Made by a program: the position numbers and the translations under genes
Origin: Thermotogaceae bacterium
Lineage (GTDB): Bacteria; Thermotogota; Thermotogae; B21-G9; HyVt-16
Length of the DNA: 14,956 nucleotides
Direction of reading: 5' to 3'
Assembly: GCA_011043375.1 (NCBI GenBank)
Contig: DQYP01000120.1
Location: 1-14,956, forward strand
The notes under the pieces: model-generated
Seen by the model: the letters and a program-made list of their open reading frames with translations, nothing else
Told to the model about the DNA's origin: nothing
Database searches by the model: none
Part shown: piece by piece, positions 1-7,866 of the stretch
Numbering within the stretch: position 1 is the stretch's first letter
Layout of the letters: each line of letters opens with the position of its first letter

Positions 1-6
1 GGATGT

Positions 7-34
7 CCCCTATTTAAAGAATAATGGGGTTTTT
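7..34 (+). terminator. Possible intrinsic terminator of an upstream gene outside the window
   Basis: CCCC at 7-10 can pair with GGGG at 26-29. An inner TATT/AATA stem (11-14 with 20-23) follows, with a two-base bulge at 24-25 and a five-base loop. Five T residues (30-34) come directly after. The shape fits a Rho-independent terminator read on the plus strand, ending a gene left of the window. The stem is short and AU-rich inside, so this is tentative. Confidence 0.35.
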
Positions 35-65
35 GATAAATTTCAATACTCTTAGTTAACAGAAT
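31..65 (+). promoter_or_regulatory. Putative promoter of dgoD, carrying a motif shared with the 10.6-kb intergenic region
   Basis: TTGATA (33-38) resembles a -35 box. About 16-17 nt later comes a poor -10-like GTTAAC/TTAACA (55-61). The stretch 41-65 matches 22 of 25 bases of the minus-strand sequence at 10651-10627, upstream of another operon. In both places the motif ends 20-25 nt before a start codon, a distance suited to a promoter with a short leader. The -10 match to consensus is weak, so it may instead be, or overlap, a regulator site. Confidence 0.4.
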
Positions 66-90
66 TTCGCAACACTAAGGGGGAATGATC

Positions 91-1251
91 ATGCCCAAGG
101 TCGTCAATTATAATCTTTATTTGGTTCCACCCCGTTGGCTGTTTTTAAAATTAGAATGTGACAATGGTTTAGAAGGTTGGGGAGAACCCGTAGTTGAAGG
201 GAGAGCATTAACCGTCAAAGCAGCAACTGCAGAGTTAATAGAAAAGTACCTTCTTGGTCAGGAGGTTTCGAACATCAACAAACTTTGGCAGATATTGTAC
301 AAAGGTGGATTTTACAGAGGTGGCCCAATTCTCATGAGTGCGCTTTCAGGTATTGATCAGGCACTTTGGGATATAAAAGGAAAAATGTTAAATGTACCAA
401 TATATGAACTTCTTGGTGGAAAAGTTAGAAATAAAATAAAGGTTTATCGCTGGGTCGGTGGTGACGAACTTGATCCTCAAGTTGCAATTGAAGGCGCAAA
501 AAAGGGTATAGAACAAGGTTTTAGAGCTTTGAAAATGAATGTAGCAGGAAAACTGGAATTCATTGAAACACCATCAAAACTCAGAAAAGTAGTTGAAAAA
601 ATAGCGAAAGTGCGTGAAGCACTTGGATGGGATTTTCATATAGCAGTGGATTTTCATGGAAGGGTAAGTCCATCGCTTGCACCGAAACTGTCTGAGATGC
701 TCGAAGAAGTTGAACCATTGTTTATAGAAGAACCTGTTCCTCCAGAATATATATCAGAACTAAAGAAGGTGAGATTGAGGACAAATATCCCAATAGCATT
801 TGGCGAAAGATTGTTCAATCGCTGGGATTTTAGACCTTATTTAGAAGAAGGTCTTGTGGATATATTACAACCAGATCTTTCTCATGCGGGTGGTATTACC
901 GAATGTATGAAAATCTCAAACTATGCAGAAATCCATGGAGTATTGATGGCATATCATTGCCCACTTGGCCCAATTGCATTTGCATCGTCACTTCAACTTG
1001 CCACTGTGAACCATAATTTTTTAATTCAAGAAACAAGTTTGGGAATACATTACAACGAAGGATTAGAACTAACAACTTATTTGAAAAATCCAGAAGTTTT
1101 CAAAGTAGAAAGTGGCTTTATATCACCACCGAGTAAACCAGGGTTGGGTGTTGAAATAGATGAAGATGCAGTAAAAAGGCTCAGCAAGCAATTCAAAGAT
1201 TGGTCTAACCCTATCTGGGTGCATGAAGATGGCTCATTTGCGGAATGGTGA
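91..1251 (+). CDS. dgoD: D-galactonate dehydratase (enolase superfamily)
   Basis: Predicted to dehydrate D-galactonate to 2-dehydro-3-deoxy-D-galactonate, a cytoplasmic step of the De Ley-Doudoroff galactose route. The match to the known DgoD family runs end to end: PPRW near the N-terminus, GFYRGGPILMSA, DFHGRVS, LFIEEPV, LQPDLSHAGGITEC, HCPLGPIA and the C-terminal HEDxSxAEW. Numbering from the ATG at 91 (386 residues), the Mg ligands are D187, E213 and E239. H189 and H289 fit the catalytic histidines of the E. coli enzyme, and E314 the later acidic active-site residue. An in-frame ATG at 85 lies only 1 nt after the AAGGGGG SD, while the ATG at 91 has proper spacing, so 91 is preferred. An IclR regulator follows after 47 nt. 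Substrate assignment is strong because similarity covers the specificity loops as well as the barrel, but it is not tested. Confidence 0.9.
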   Translation: MPKVVNYNLYLVPPRWLFLKLECDNGLEGWGEPVVEGRALTVKAATAELIEKYLLGQEVSNINKLWQILYKGGFYRGGPILMSALSGIDQALWDIKGKMLNVPIYELLGGKVRNKIKVYRWVGGDELDPQVAIEGAKKGIEQGFRALKMNVAGKLEFIETPSKLRKVVEKIAKVREALGWDFHIAVDFHGRVSPSLAPKLSEMLEEVEPLFIEEPVPPEYISELKKVRLRTNIPIAFGERLFNRWDFRPYLEEGLVDILQPDLSHAGGITECMKISNYAEIHGVLMAYHCPLGPIAFASSLQLATVNHNFLIQETSLGIHYNEGLELTTYLKNPEVFKVESGFISPPSKPGLGVEIDEDAVKRLSKQFKDWSNPIWVHEDGSFAEW

Positions 1252-1298
1252 ATTGAAAAAATAATTAAATCGCAAAAAGCTTTCAAAAATCTTGGGAG

Positions 1299-2072
1299 AT
1301 GGTTAAGCTGGAAAGTCCGAAAAAAATGCTTGAGATAATAGATTATATTGTGAGACATCCAAAAAAAGTCACAGTTTCGGAAGTATCACAGGAATTTGGA
1401 ATGAGCATTTCAAATGCTTATAAATATATGAAAGTTCTTGAAGATTATGGAATAGTGATAAAAAATCCTGATAAAAGCTATATTCCAGGATTTAAGCTTG
1501 TAGAATATGGAAGTATCATTCTAAAGCGTATAACTCTCAGGGACATAGCGCACCCTCATTTAGTTGATCTAATGGTTAAAACCAATCAAACTATTCACTT
1601 GGTTTTAAAAGAGGGTAACTGGGGAATTTACATAGAAAAAATGGAAAGTGCTGAAAGTCTTTCAATGATATCCAAAATCGGTATGCGAATGCCTCTTTAT
1701 TCAACGGGATTTGGGAAAGCGATACTTGCTTTTTTAAGTGAGGAAGAAATAAAAAAATATTTGCGAGAAGTAGAATTGAAGCGAAGAACTGAAAACACAA
1801 TAGTCGATCCAGTCGAATTTTTGGAGGAACTAAATAAGATAAGAGAAAGAGGGTATTCTATAGACAATGAGGAAAACGAATATGGAATAAAATGTGTAGG
1901 AGCACCTATTTTTGATCATGATGGCAAACCAATAGCAGCAGTTAGCGTTTCTGGATCAGCAAATAAAATAACATTGGAATGGATAGAGGAAAACGCAAAA
2001 TACGTTTTGGAATGCGCGAAAAAAATTTCCAAAAAATTGGGCTATAATTCTCAAACATCAAAAATTAGATAG
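1299..2072 (+). CDS. IclR-family transcriptional regulator
   Basis: A 257-residue cytoplasmic DNA-binding protein. Residues about 5-65 form a winged helix-turn-helix (VSEVSQEFGMSISNAYKYMKVLEDYGIV). Residues about 75-247 form the IclR ligand-binding domain, with the typical GFGKAILAFL and NEENEYGIKCVGAPIFDHDG stretches and a following IAAVSVSG. Length is normal for the family. Its place 47 nt behind dgoD suggests it controls that sugar-acid gene set, sensing a galactonate-related or other small carboxylate; the ligand is inference. The start is uncertain. A GGGAG lies directly against the ATG at 1299, too close for ideal initiation, whereas an ATG at 1326 has GGAAAG about 10 nt upstream. The longer form better matches the family N-terminus. 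The stop codon lies inside the left arm of a 17-bp inverted repeat shared with the convergent archease gene. Confidence 0.9.
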   Translation: MVKLESPKKMLEIIDYIVRHPKKVTVSEVSQEFGMSISNAYKYMKVLEDYGIVIKNPDKSYIPGFKLVEYGSIILKRITLRDIAHPHLVDLMVKTNQTIHLVLKEGNWGIYIEKMESAESLSMISKIGMRMPLYSTGFGKAILAFLSEEEIKKYLREVELKRRTENTIVDPVEFLEELNKIRERGYSIDNEENEYGIKCVGAPIFDHDGKPIAAVSVSGSANKITLEWIEENAKYVLECAKKISKKLGYNSQTSKIR

Positions 2073-2452
2073 GTCCGAAGCAACCTTTCGGACCTATCTA
2101 ATTCCAACTTATGATAAGTTAAAGCTTTCAGTTCTGATAGCTCTTCTTCGTTTTTGCTAATGACCTTTGAAAAACCTATTTCCAATTTCTTCCTATTAAT
2201 GTTTAAATTCAAATCTTTTGGAAATAAATTGTGTTTAGTAAAAAGGTATATCAATTCGTTCCCAACTTCGAATATCAAATCTTCGAATGTTTCATAATGA
2301 AATGTTTCATACTTCACTATCACATTTTCAAGCTTTTTTATTCCAAACAATTTCTCCAATAATGATATAATACTTTCTAAAAGTTCAATTTCATCTTTTC
2401 CCCAAACCTCAAATGCCAAGTCTGCCTGATGATCTATCTCTTTAAATCCCAA
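2051..2452 (-). CDS. Archease (activator of RtcB RNA ligase)
   Basis: A 133-residue protein of the archease family, whose members speed guanylylation and turnover of the RNA ligase RtcB in tRNA and RNA repair. Visible marks are the N-terminal DHxAD (residues 7-11) followed by the WGKDEIELLE helix, the late KALTYHKLEL stretch, and the terminal IFDV whose Asp is near-invariant. Size is typical. The start is TTG at 2452-2450, supported by a strong SD (GAGGGAG) lying in the last codons of gyrA. The gene begins 2 nt after the gyrA stop, so the two are probably translationally coupled. The aspartate often present near the end of the first long helix (MTD-like) is not obvious here, where the sequence reads LFGIKK. 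No rtcB is in the window. The same archease-gyrA pairing is recalled from T. maritima. The 3' end overlaps the convergent IclR gene by 22 nt. Confidence 0.87.
   Translation of the reverse strand: MGFKEIDHQADLAFEVWGKDEIELLESIISLLEKLFGIKKLENVIVKYETFHYETFEDLIFEVGNELIYLFTKHNLFPKDLNLNINRKKLEIGFSKVISKNEEELSELKALTYHKLELDRSERLLRTYLIFDV
2063..2103. terminator. Perfect 17-bp inverted repeat between convergent genes (bidirectional terminator candidate)
   Basis: Bases 2063-2079 pair perfectly with 2087-2103, leaving a 7-nt loop at 2080-2086. The plus-strand arm contains the stop codon of the IclR gene (2070-2072). The whole hairpin is also coding sequence for the archease C-terminus on the minus strand. 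On the minus strand the stem runs into a run of five T; on the plus strand the T tract is weak (AATTCC). It could end transcription from either side, or protect 3' ends. Confidence 0.7.
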
Positions 2453-2454
2453 GC

Positions 2455-4884
2455 TTACTCCCTCACTATCGTAGCTGAAGAAATTTTATCACCCTCACCA
2501 AGATTTATAATCTTCACACCGCTTGTGACTCTACCCATGGTTCTAACGCTGGACGCCTGAAATCTTATAGTGAACCCGTTTTCGGTGACCACCAATATTT
2601 CATCATCATCTTTAACAGGTAAAACAGCTACAACTTGTCCTGTTTTGTTTATGTTTGAGACATTCTTTATTCCTGTTCCTCCCCTCGATTGCACTCTGTA
2701 ATCCGATAGGGAGGTCCTTTTTCCATACCCTTTCGAACAAACAGTCAACAAGGTGAGGATTCCATCTTCCTTCACGATTGTCATGGAAACTACTTCATCT
2801 CCATCTTTCAAATTTATCGCATTGACCCCCATTGCTCCTCTACCCATTGGTCTAACATCATCTATTGGAAATCTTATGCACATACCATTCTTTGTTGATA
2901 CCACAACGGTTTGATTTTCAGTAATATCAATTATACTTGCATCAACAACCTCATCATTTTCACGTATACCGATTGCGATCACCCCAGAGGTTCTGGCATT
3001 TTCAAATTCAACTATGGGAACTCTCTTTATTTTCCCTTTTTTCGTTATCAAAAACAAATGTCGTTTTTCATCGAATTCTTTTCCAATGTCTATAACCACC
3101 TTAACTTTCTCATCTTGCTTAGCACGCAAATAACTAAGAATATGCTTTCCCCTCGCACCTCTTGAGGTTTCTTCTATTTCATAGTTATTCAACACGTATG
3201 CTCTTCCTGATGATGCCACAACCATCGTTTTGTTCATTTTAGTTGTTGATATTATATGCTCCACGAAGTCTCCTTCACGTGTTCTCATTCCCATGACACC
3301 TTTTCCGCCTCTGTACTGCATTCTGTAGTTTTGAAGTGTAGAAGCGCTTATATATCCTTCGTGGGTAATCATTATTATTATTTCATCATCGCTTATAAGG
3401 TCTTCTATTGAAAAGCTTTTGGGCTCTGTGAATTCTATACTTGTTCTTCTATCATCGCCGTATTTACTTTTTAACTCCAATAATTCTTCTTTTATTTTTT
3501 TGTATATTTTTCTTTCATCAGATATCAATTCTTTCAATTGGGATATGGTTTTAGTGAGCTCCGAATGTTCTTGAAGTAATTTTTCGGACTCAAGTGATGT
3601 TAATCTACTGAGTCTCATGTCCAAAATAGCTTTGGCTTGTTCTTCGGTTACTCCTATTACTTCCTTCAACTCATTTATTGCCTCACTCGAGTCCTTGGAA
3701 TTTCTTATCAAATCAACAACCGTCTCTATAGATCTGCTTGCTCTTATCAAACCCTCAATTATATGTGCTCTCTTTGATGCGTTTTCTAACTCGTACTCAG
3801 AACGCCTTAGTATTACATTAAGTCTATGCTTAAGGAACGCTTCCATTAATTCCTTGAGATTCATAACTCGCGGCCTTCTTAGTTCATCTATTACCAACAT
3901 TTGAGCTGCAAAACTTGTTTCAAGACTGGTGTGTTTGTATAGCTGATTCAATACTATTTCAGGTTGAGCATCTCTTGTAAGTTCAACGACAACTCTTATA
4001 CCTCTTTTATCTGATTCATCTCTAACATTTCTTATCACGTTTTTCTTACTATTCTTAGCAAAGTTAGCTATTTGCCCAATTAACCCTGCTTTACTGACTT
4101 GAAAAGGTATTTCAGAGATAACGATTGAAAAATTCTTACCTTTTTTCTCTATTTGTGCTTTTCCTCGAATTTTGAAGGACCCTCTACCAGTTTTATACAT
4201 TGAAATAATGCCACTTTTGCCAATTATAATCCCACCAGTGGGAAAATCTGGACCTTTGATTAACTTAATGAGATCTTCAATACTACTGTTAGGATTGTCT
4301 ATAAGAAAAACCAATCCATCGATTATTTCATTAATATTGTGTGGTGGTATGTTTGTTGCCATGCCAACAGCTATTCCAGAAGAGCCATTCAAAAGTAAGT
4401 TGGGTATTTTCGAAGGTAAAACTATGGGTTCCTTGAGACTTTCGTCAAAATTTGGAATGAAGTCAACTGTATTTTTATCTATATCTGCCAGCATCTCTTC
4501 GGCTATTCTTGACAACCTCGCTTCAGTATATCTCATTGCAGCTGGTGGATCTCTATCTATTGAGCCAAAATTTCCTTGCCCATCAACCAGCTTATATCTC
4601 ATTGAAAAATCCTGTCCCATTTTCACCAGAGCATCGTATATCGCAGCATCGCCATGGGGATGATATTTTCCCATAACCTCTCCAACAATCCTTGCACTTT
4701 TTTTAAAAGATGAATTGTGTCTCAAACCCAACTCCATCATTCCATACAAAATACGCCTCTGAACAGGTTTGAGTCCATCTCTAACATCTGGTATTGCCCT
4801 CCCAATTATTACACTCATTGAATAGAGCATATAAGACTCTACAATCTCATCTTCCAACGGTTTTTTCAGTATTTCCTCTGACAT
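2455..4884 (-). CDS. gyrA: DNA gyrase subunit A
   Basis: The 809-residue breakage-reunion subunit of type II topoisomerase, which acts with GyrB in ATP-driven negative supercoiling. The N-terminal winged-helix/tower region (about 1-490) holds the catalytic tyrosine Y119 in AAMRYTEARLS, the preceding GKYHPHGDAA quinolone region (73-81) and GQGNFGSID. A coiled-coil stretch spans about 340-470. The C-terminal beta-pinwheel (about 495-805) contains the GyrA box as QYRGGKG (523-529), one change from the classical QRRGGKG, plus a degenerate copy QSRGGTG (732-738). The box marks it as gyrase rather than topoisomerase IV ParC. The E. coli Ser83 position is Ala80 here. The start ATG at 4884 has AAGGAG about 9 nt upstream. 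It lies 37 nt behind metG and 2 nt before archease, inside the long minus-strand operon. No gyrB is present in the window. Confidence 0.97.
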   Translation of the reverse strand: MSEEILKKPLEDEIVESYMLYSMSVIIGRAIPDVRDGLKPVQRRILYGMMELGLRHNSSFKKSARIVGEVMGKYHPHGDAAIYDALVKMGQDFSMRYKLVDGQGNFGSIDRDPPAAMRYTEARLSRIAEEMLADIDKNTVDFIPNFDESLKEPIVLPSKIPNLLLNGSSGIAVGMATNIPPHNINEIIDGLVFLIDNPNSSIEDLIKLIKGPDFPTGGIIIGKSGIISMYKTGRGSFKIRGKAQIEKKGKNFSIVISEIPFQVSKAGLIGQIANFAKNSKKNVIRNVRDESDKRGIRVVVELTRDAQPEIVLNQLYKHTSLETSFAAQMLVIDELRRPRVMNLKELMEAFLKHRLNVILRRSEYELENASKRAHIIEGLIRASRSIETVVDLIRNSKDSSEAINELKEVIGVTEEQAKAILDMRLSRLTSLESEKLLQEHSELTKTISQLKELISDERKIYKKIKEELLELKSKYGDDRRTSIEFTEPKSFSIEDLISDDEIIIMITHEGYISASTLQNYRMQYRGGKGVMGMRTREGDFVEHIISTTKMNKTMVVASSGRAYVLNNYEIEETSRGARGKHILSYLRAKQDEKVKVVIDIGKEFDEKRHLFLITKKGKIKRVPIVEFENARTSGVIAIGIRENDEVVDASIIDITENQTVVVSTKNGMCIRFPIDDVRPMGRGAMGVNAINLKDGDEVVSMTIVKEDGILTLLTVCSKGYGKRTSLSDYRVQSRGGTGIKNVSNINKTGQVVAVLPVKDDDEILVVTENGFTIRFQASSVRTMGRVTSGVKIINLGEGDKISSATIVRE

Positions 4885-4921
4885 CTATCAACTCTCCTTA
4901 TAATACAGATATTTTGGAATT

Positions 4922-6844
4922 TTAAGAGACTTTTGCACCGGGCTTTAAGGAACCATCAACAGTTAAAATTTTTAATTTTCCACCATCTTTGGCCGCTAAC
5001 AACATTCCTTGTGATTCTATTCCCATAAGTTTCGCAGGCTTGAGGTTAGCAACGACTATTATCAATTTTCCAATCAATTCTTCTGGTGAATAGTGTTTAG
5101 CTATACCAGCTACAATTTGTCTTTCCCCCAGTTCACCGAGATCCACCTTCAATTTTAAGAGTTTTTCAGATTTTTCTATTTTCTCAGCTTCCAAAACTTC
5201 TCCAACACGCAACTCAACTTTAGAAAAATCTTCTATAGTTATTATATTCAATTCTTCTGTCACCATTTTTACCTCCTCTTTAAATTTAGTGGCAGTAATC
5301 TTTTCAAATTTCTTGATATCTATTCGAGGGAACAGCGGTTTTCCGTGTTTCACTATCATTCCTGGCTTTAGTTTTCCCCATTTTTCTACAGCTTTATCGT
5401 TGGTTTCTTCCCATTCTTGAGCTATTCCAAGGCGCAAGTATATTTCCTTAGATGTTCTAGGCATTATTGGTTTTAAAAGGGTGGCAATTATCCTAAGTGA
5501 TTCAGCCAAATTGTAAAGAACTGTTGCAAGTCTATCTTTGACAGCAATTTTAGAGAGTTTCCAAGGTTCTGTTAGATCTATATATTTGTTGGAAAGACTT
5601 ATGAATTGCCAAAGTTGTTCAAGCGCCTGAGTAAATCTGAGGTTATCCATATTCTCAAAGAATTTTTGTATAGTTTCAAGAGAACCAAGGATCAATTGAT
5701 TATCCACAGATTCCTTTTTAGAAGGTTGAGGAATCTTGGAATCAAAATTTTGGGCTATCATTGCCGTTGTTCTGTGCAGAAGATTACCCAGATCATTCGC
5801 AAGGTCGGCATTTATACGTCCAATTAGATTATCTTCAGAGAAGTCCCCATCTTTTCCAAAGTTTATCTCCCTCAAGAGATAGTATCTAATGGCATCTAAA
5901 CCGTATTTTTCAACTAAAACTCTCGGGTCTATGGCATTTCCAAGTGATTTCGAGATCTTCTGACCATTGAAAGTTAACCAGCCGTGCGCATAAATTTTCT
6001 TTGGAAGGGGTAAACCAACAGACATGAGCATTGCAGGCCATATCAAGGAATGAAATCTGTTTATTTCTTTTCCTATGAGATGAAGGTCTGCAGGCCAGTA
6101 ACGGTTGAATTTCTCTTCATCCCAGGTATAACCTATAGCGGAAACATAGTTTATTAGTGCGTCGACCCAGACATATATAACATGGTCTGAATCTCCTGGC
6201 ATTGGAACTCCCCACTTAAAAGATGTTCTGGTTATACTAATATCTTTTAAACCTTTTTCCAATATCCTCAGCATTTCATTCCTTCGAAAATCTGGTTCAA
6301 CAAAGTTTGGATTTTCTTGAAATATTTCCAAAAGCCTTTGGTTGTACTTTGAAAGTCTGAAAAAGTAATTTTCTTCGCTCACCCATCTGACTTTTCTTCC
6401 ACAGGAAGGGCAGGTTTTATTTTCTCCAAGCTCATCTTCGTTCCAAAAACTCTCACAAGGAACACAATACCATCCCTCGTATTTCCCTTTGTAAATATCG
6501 CCGTTCTCTTTAATTTTCTCCACGAACCTCTGAACCACTTTCATATGCAGTTCATCAGTTGTTCTTATGAAATAATCATTAGTTATTTCAAGATCTTCCC
6601 AAAGCTTTTTAAATTTCTCCGCCAATTCATCACAGAACTCCTGTGGGGATTTTCCAGCTTCTTGAGCCGCATTCAAAACTTTTTGTCCATGTTCATCTGT
6701 ACCTGTTAGGAAAAAAACATCATATCCTCTGAATCTTTTATAGCGTGCAATTATGTCGGCTATTATAGTAGTATATGCTGAACCTATGTGAGGTTCCGCA
6801 TTTATATAGTAAATCGGGGTGGTTACATAAAATTTTGGCTTCAT
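4922..6844 (-). CDS. metG: Methionyl-tRNA synthetase with C-terminal tRNA-binding domain
   Basis: A class I aminoacyl-tRNA synthetase of 640 residues that charges tRNA-Met in the cytoplasm. The Rossmann core carries the HIGH-type signature HIGS (19-22) and the KMSKS-type loop KISKS (296-300). One zinc knuckle is made by C127, C130, C145 and C148. The helical anticodon-binding region follows (about 345-500). A C-terminal EMAP/Trbp111-like tRNA-binding domain (about 536-640) is shown by VELRVGEVLEAE, GERQIVAGIA, VVANLKPAKLMG and SQGMLLAA, and this domain usually also mediates dimerisation. The start ATG at 6844 has a near-perfect SD, GGAGGTGA, about 9 nt upstream. The gene lies 21 nt after yggT and 37 nt before gyrA in the same operon. 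Confidence 0.97.
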   Translation of the reverse strand: MKPKFYVTTPIYYINAEPHIGSAYTTIIADIIARYKRFRGYDVFFLTGTDEHGQKVLNAAQEAGKSPQEFCDELAEKFKKLWEDLEITNDYFIRTTDELHMKVVQRFVEKIKENGDIYKGKYEGWYCVPCESFWNEDELGENKTCPSCGRKVRWVSEENYFFRLSKYNQRLLEIFQENPNFVEPDFRRNEMLRILEKGLKDISITRTSFKWGVPMPGDSDHVIYVWVDALINYVSAIGYTWDEEKFNRYWPADLHLIGKEINRFHSLIWPAMLMSVGLPLPKKIYAHGWLTFNGQKISKSLGNAIDPRVLVEKYGLDAIRYYLLREINFGKDGDFSEDNLIGRINADLANDLGNLLHRTTAMIAQNFDSKIPQPSKKESVDNQLILGSLETIQKFFENMDNLRFTQALEQLWQFISLSNKYIDLTEPWKLSKIAVKDRLATVLYNLAESLRIIATLLKPIMPRTSKEIYLRLGIAQEWEETNDKAVEKWGKLKPGMIVKHGKPLFPRIDIKKFEKITATKFKEEVKMVTEELNIITIEDFSKVELRVGEVLEAEKIEKSEKLLKLKVDLGELGERQIVAGIAKHYSPEELIGKLIIVVANLKPAKLMGIESQGMLLAAKDGGKLKILTVDGSLKPGAKVS

Positions 6845-6865
6845 CTAAAGTTCACCTCCGAATCT

Positions 6866-7162
6866 TTATCGCAACTTTATTGCCAAATCAAAAAGTGTGG
6901 AAACCAAAAACGAATCTATGAATATCAGTAAAAGTATGCCTATAAAGGGTGTTATATCGAACGGTCCAATTGGGGGTATTATCCTCTTTAAAGGCCATAA
7001 AACTATATTAGCAAGAGCTTCCAAAAACTGGTTTATTGGATGATACCGCAAAAAGGGGAACCAGCTGAGAATCGAATGAATTATTATAACAACGATTTCA
7101 ACTTCAATCGCGATTCTCAAAACAACAGCAATTGCATTTATAAAATTCGCGAGCACAAACAT
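6866..7162 (-). CDS. yggT: YggT-family integral membrane protein
   Basis: A small inner-membrane protein (98 residues from the ATG at 7162) with two hydrophobic segments, residues about 5-33 and 70-92. Between them sits the family signature: the ILSWFP turn, then LWPLKRIIPPIGPFDITPFIGILLL. YggT proteins commonly sit beside yggS and near cell-division genes; a role in osmotic tolerance or septal organisation has been suggested elsewhere, but the molecular function is unknown. A GTG at 7165 also opens the frame, but the SD GGAGGG is better spaced from the ATG at 7162, which forms a TGATG stop-start overlap with yggS. Translational coupling to yggS is therefore likely. Confidence 0.88.
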   Translation of the reverse strand: MFVLANFINAIAVVLRIAIEVEIVVIIIHSILSWFPFLRYHPINQFLEALANIVLWPLKRIIPPIGPFDITPFIGILLLIFIDSFLVSTLFDLAIKLR

Positions 7163-7866
7163 CACTTATCCCTCCGTCCAAATATGGCTGTACCTATCCT
7201 TACCATAGTTGCTCCTTCTTCCACAGCGACTTCAAAATCATTACTCATTCCCATTGAAAGCTCAAGTTTTTCCAAGCTGAATTCTTTAGATATTGAGTCC
7301 TTAATATCTTTCAATCCCTTAAAAACCCATCTGATTTCTTCAGGATCTTTCACAAATGGTGCCATGGTCATGAAACCCTTGAATCTAATATTCTCGAGCT
7401 TCAGGGCTTTTTCAACGATATGTTCGATTTCGTTTGGTTTAAAACCGGCTTTTGTTTCTTCACCTGAGATATTGACTTCAAATAAAACATCCTGGATTTT
7501 TCCAATTTTTTCTGCTCTTTTGTTGATTTCGAGAAGTAAATCAACACTGTCAACTGAATGTATCAATTCTGAAAATTTTACAACATATTTTACCTTGTTC
7601 CTTTGAAGTCTACCAATGAAATGCCATCTTATATCAAAGTCCTTCAAAGCCTCGACTTTTTCTCTCGCCTCTTGTGCTCTATTCTCACCAAAAATTTTCA
7701 ATCCAATTTCATACGCAATTTTTATTGCCTCCACAGGAACAGTTTTGCTAACCGCAACCAGAGTTATATTATTTGGATCCCTACCAACTCTTTCAGCACT
7801 TTTTCTGATCTTCTCAAATACCTTTTTTACATTGGCATCAATCAGAGTTCTTATATCTTCAGTCAT
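7162..7866 (-). CDS. yggS: YggS/PLPBP family pyridoxal-phosphate homeostasis protein
   Basis: A 234-residue, single-domain TIM-barrel PLP-binding protein resembling the N-terminal half of alanine racemase but without known enzyme activity. It buffers free PLP and affects amino-acid and vitamin B6 balance. Visible features are the Schiff-base lysine K41 in LVAVSKTVP, FGENRAQEA (59-67), WHFIGRLQRNK (81-91), HSVDS, LFEVNISGEETKAGF, and the phosphate-binding C-terminal LSMGMSNDFEVAVEEGAT followed by VRIGTAIFG. Length is usual. The start ATG at 7866 overlaps the end of ruvB by 8 nt. The SD GGGAGG lies about 14 nt upstream, rather far, so initiation is probably coupled to termination of ruvB. Its stop overlaps the yggT start. 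Confidence 0.95.
   Translation of the reverse strand: MTEDIRTLIDANVKKVFEKIRKSAERVGRDPNNITLVAVSKTVPVEAIKIAYEIGLKIFGENRAQEAREKVEALKDFDIRWHFIGRLQRNKVKYVVKFSELIHSVDSVDLLLEINKRAEKIGKIQDVLFEVNISGEETKAGFKPNEIEHIVEKALKLENIRFKGFMTMAPFVKDPEEIRWVFKGLKDIKDSISKEFSLEKLELSMGMSNDFEVAVEEGATMVRIGTAIFGRRDK

Noticed and set aside
41..65. Start of the 25-nt motif (TTTCAATACT) resembles the 5' end of Thermotogales CRISPR repeats
   Set aside because: Only two copies exist in the window, 10.6 kb apart, each beside a start codon. There are no regularly spaced repeats or spacers, and the 3' half does not look like a CRISPR repeat.
4172..4663. A 163-codon plus-strand open frame inside gyrA
   Set aside because: It lies antisense to conserved GyrA sequence, has no SD, and its translation has no family resemblance; it is a shadow frame.
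7040..7606. A 188-codon plus-strand open frame across yggT and yggS
   Set aside because: It is antisense to two well-conserved genes and has the low-complexity composition of a shadow frame.
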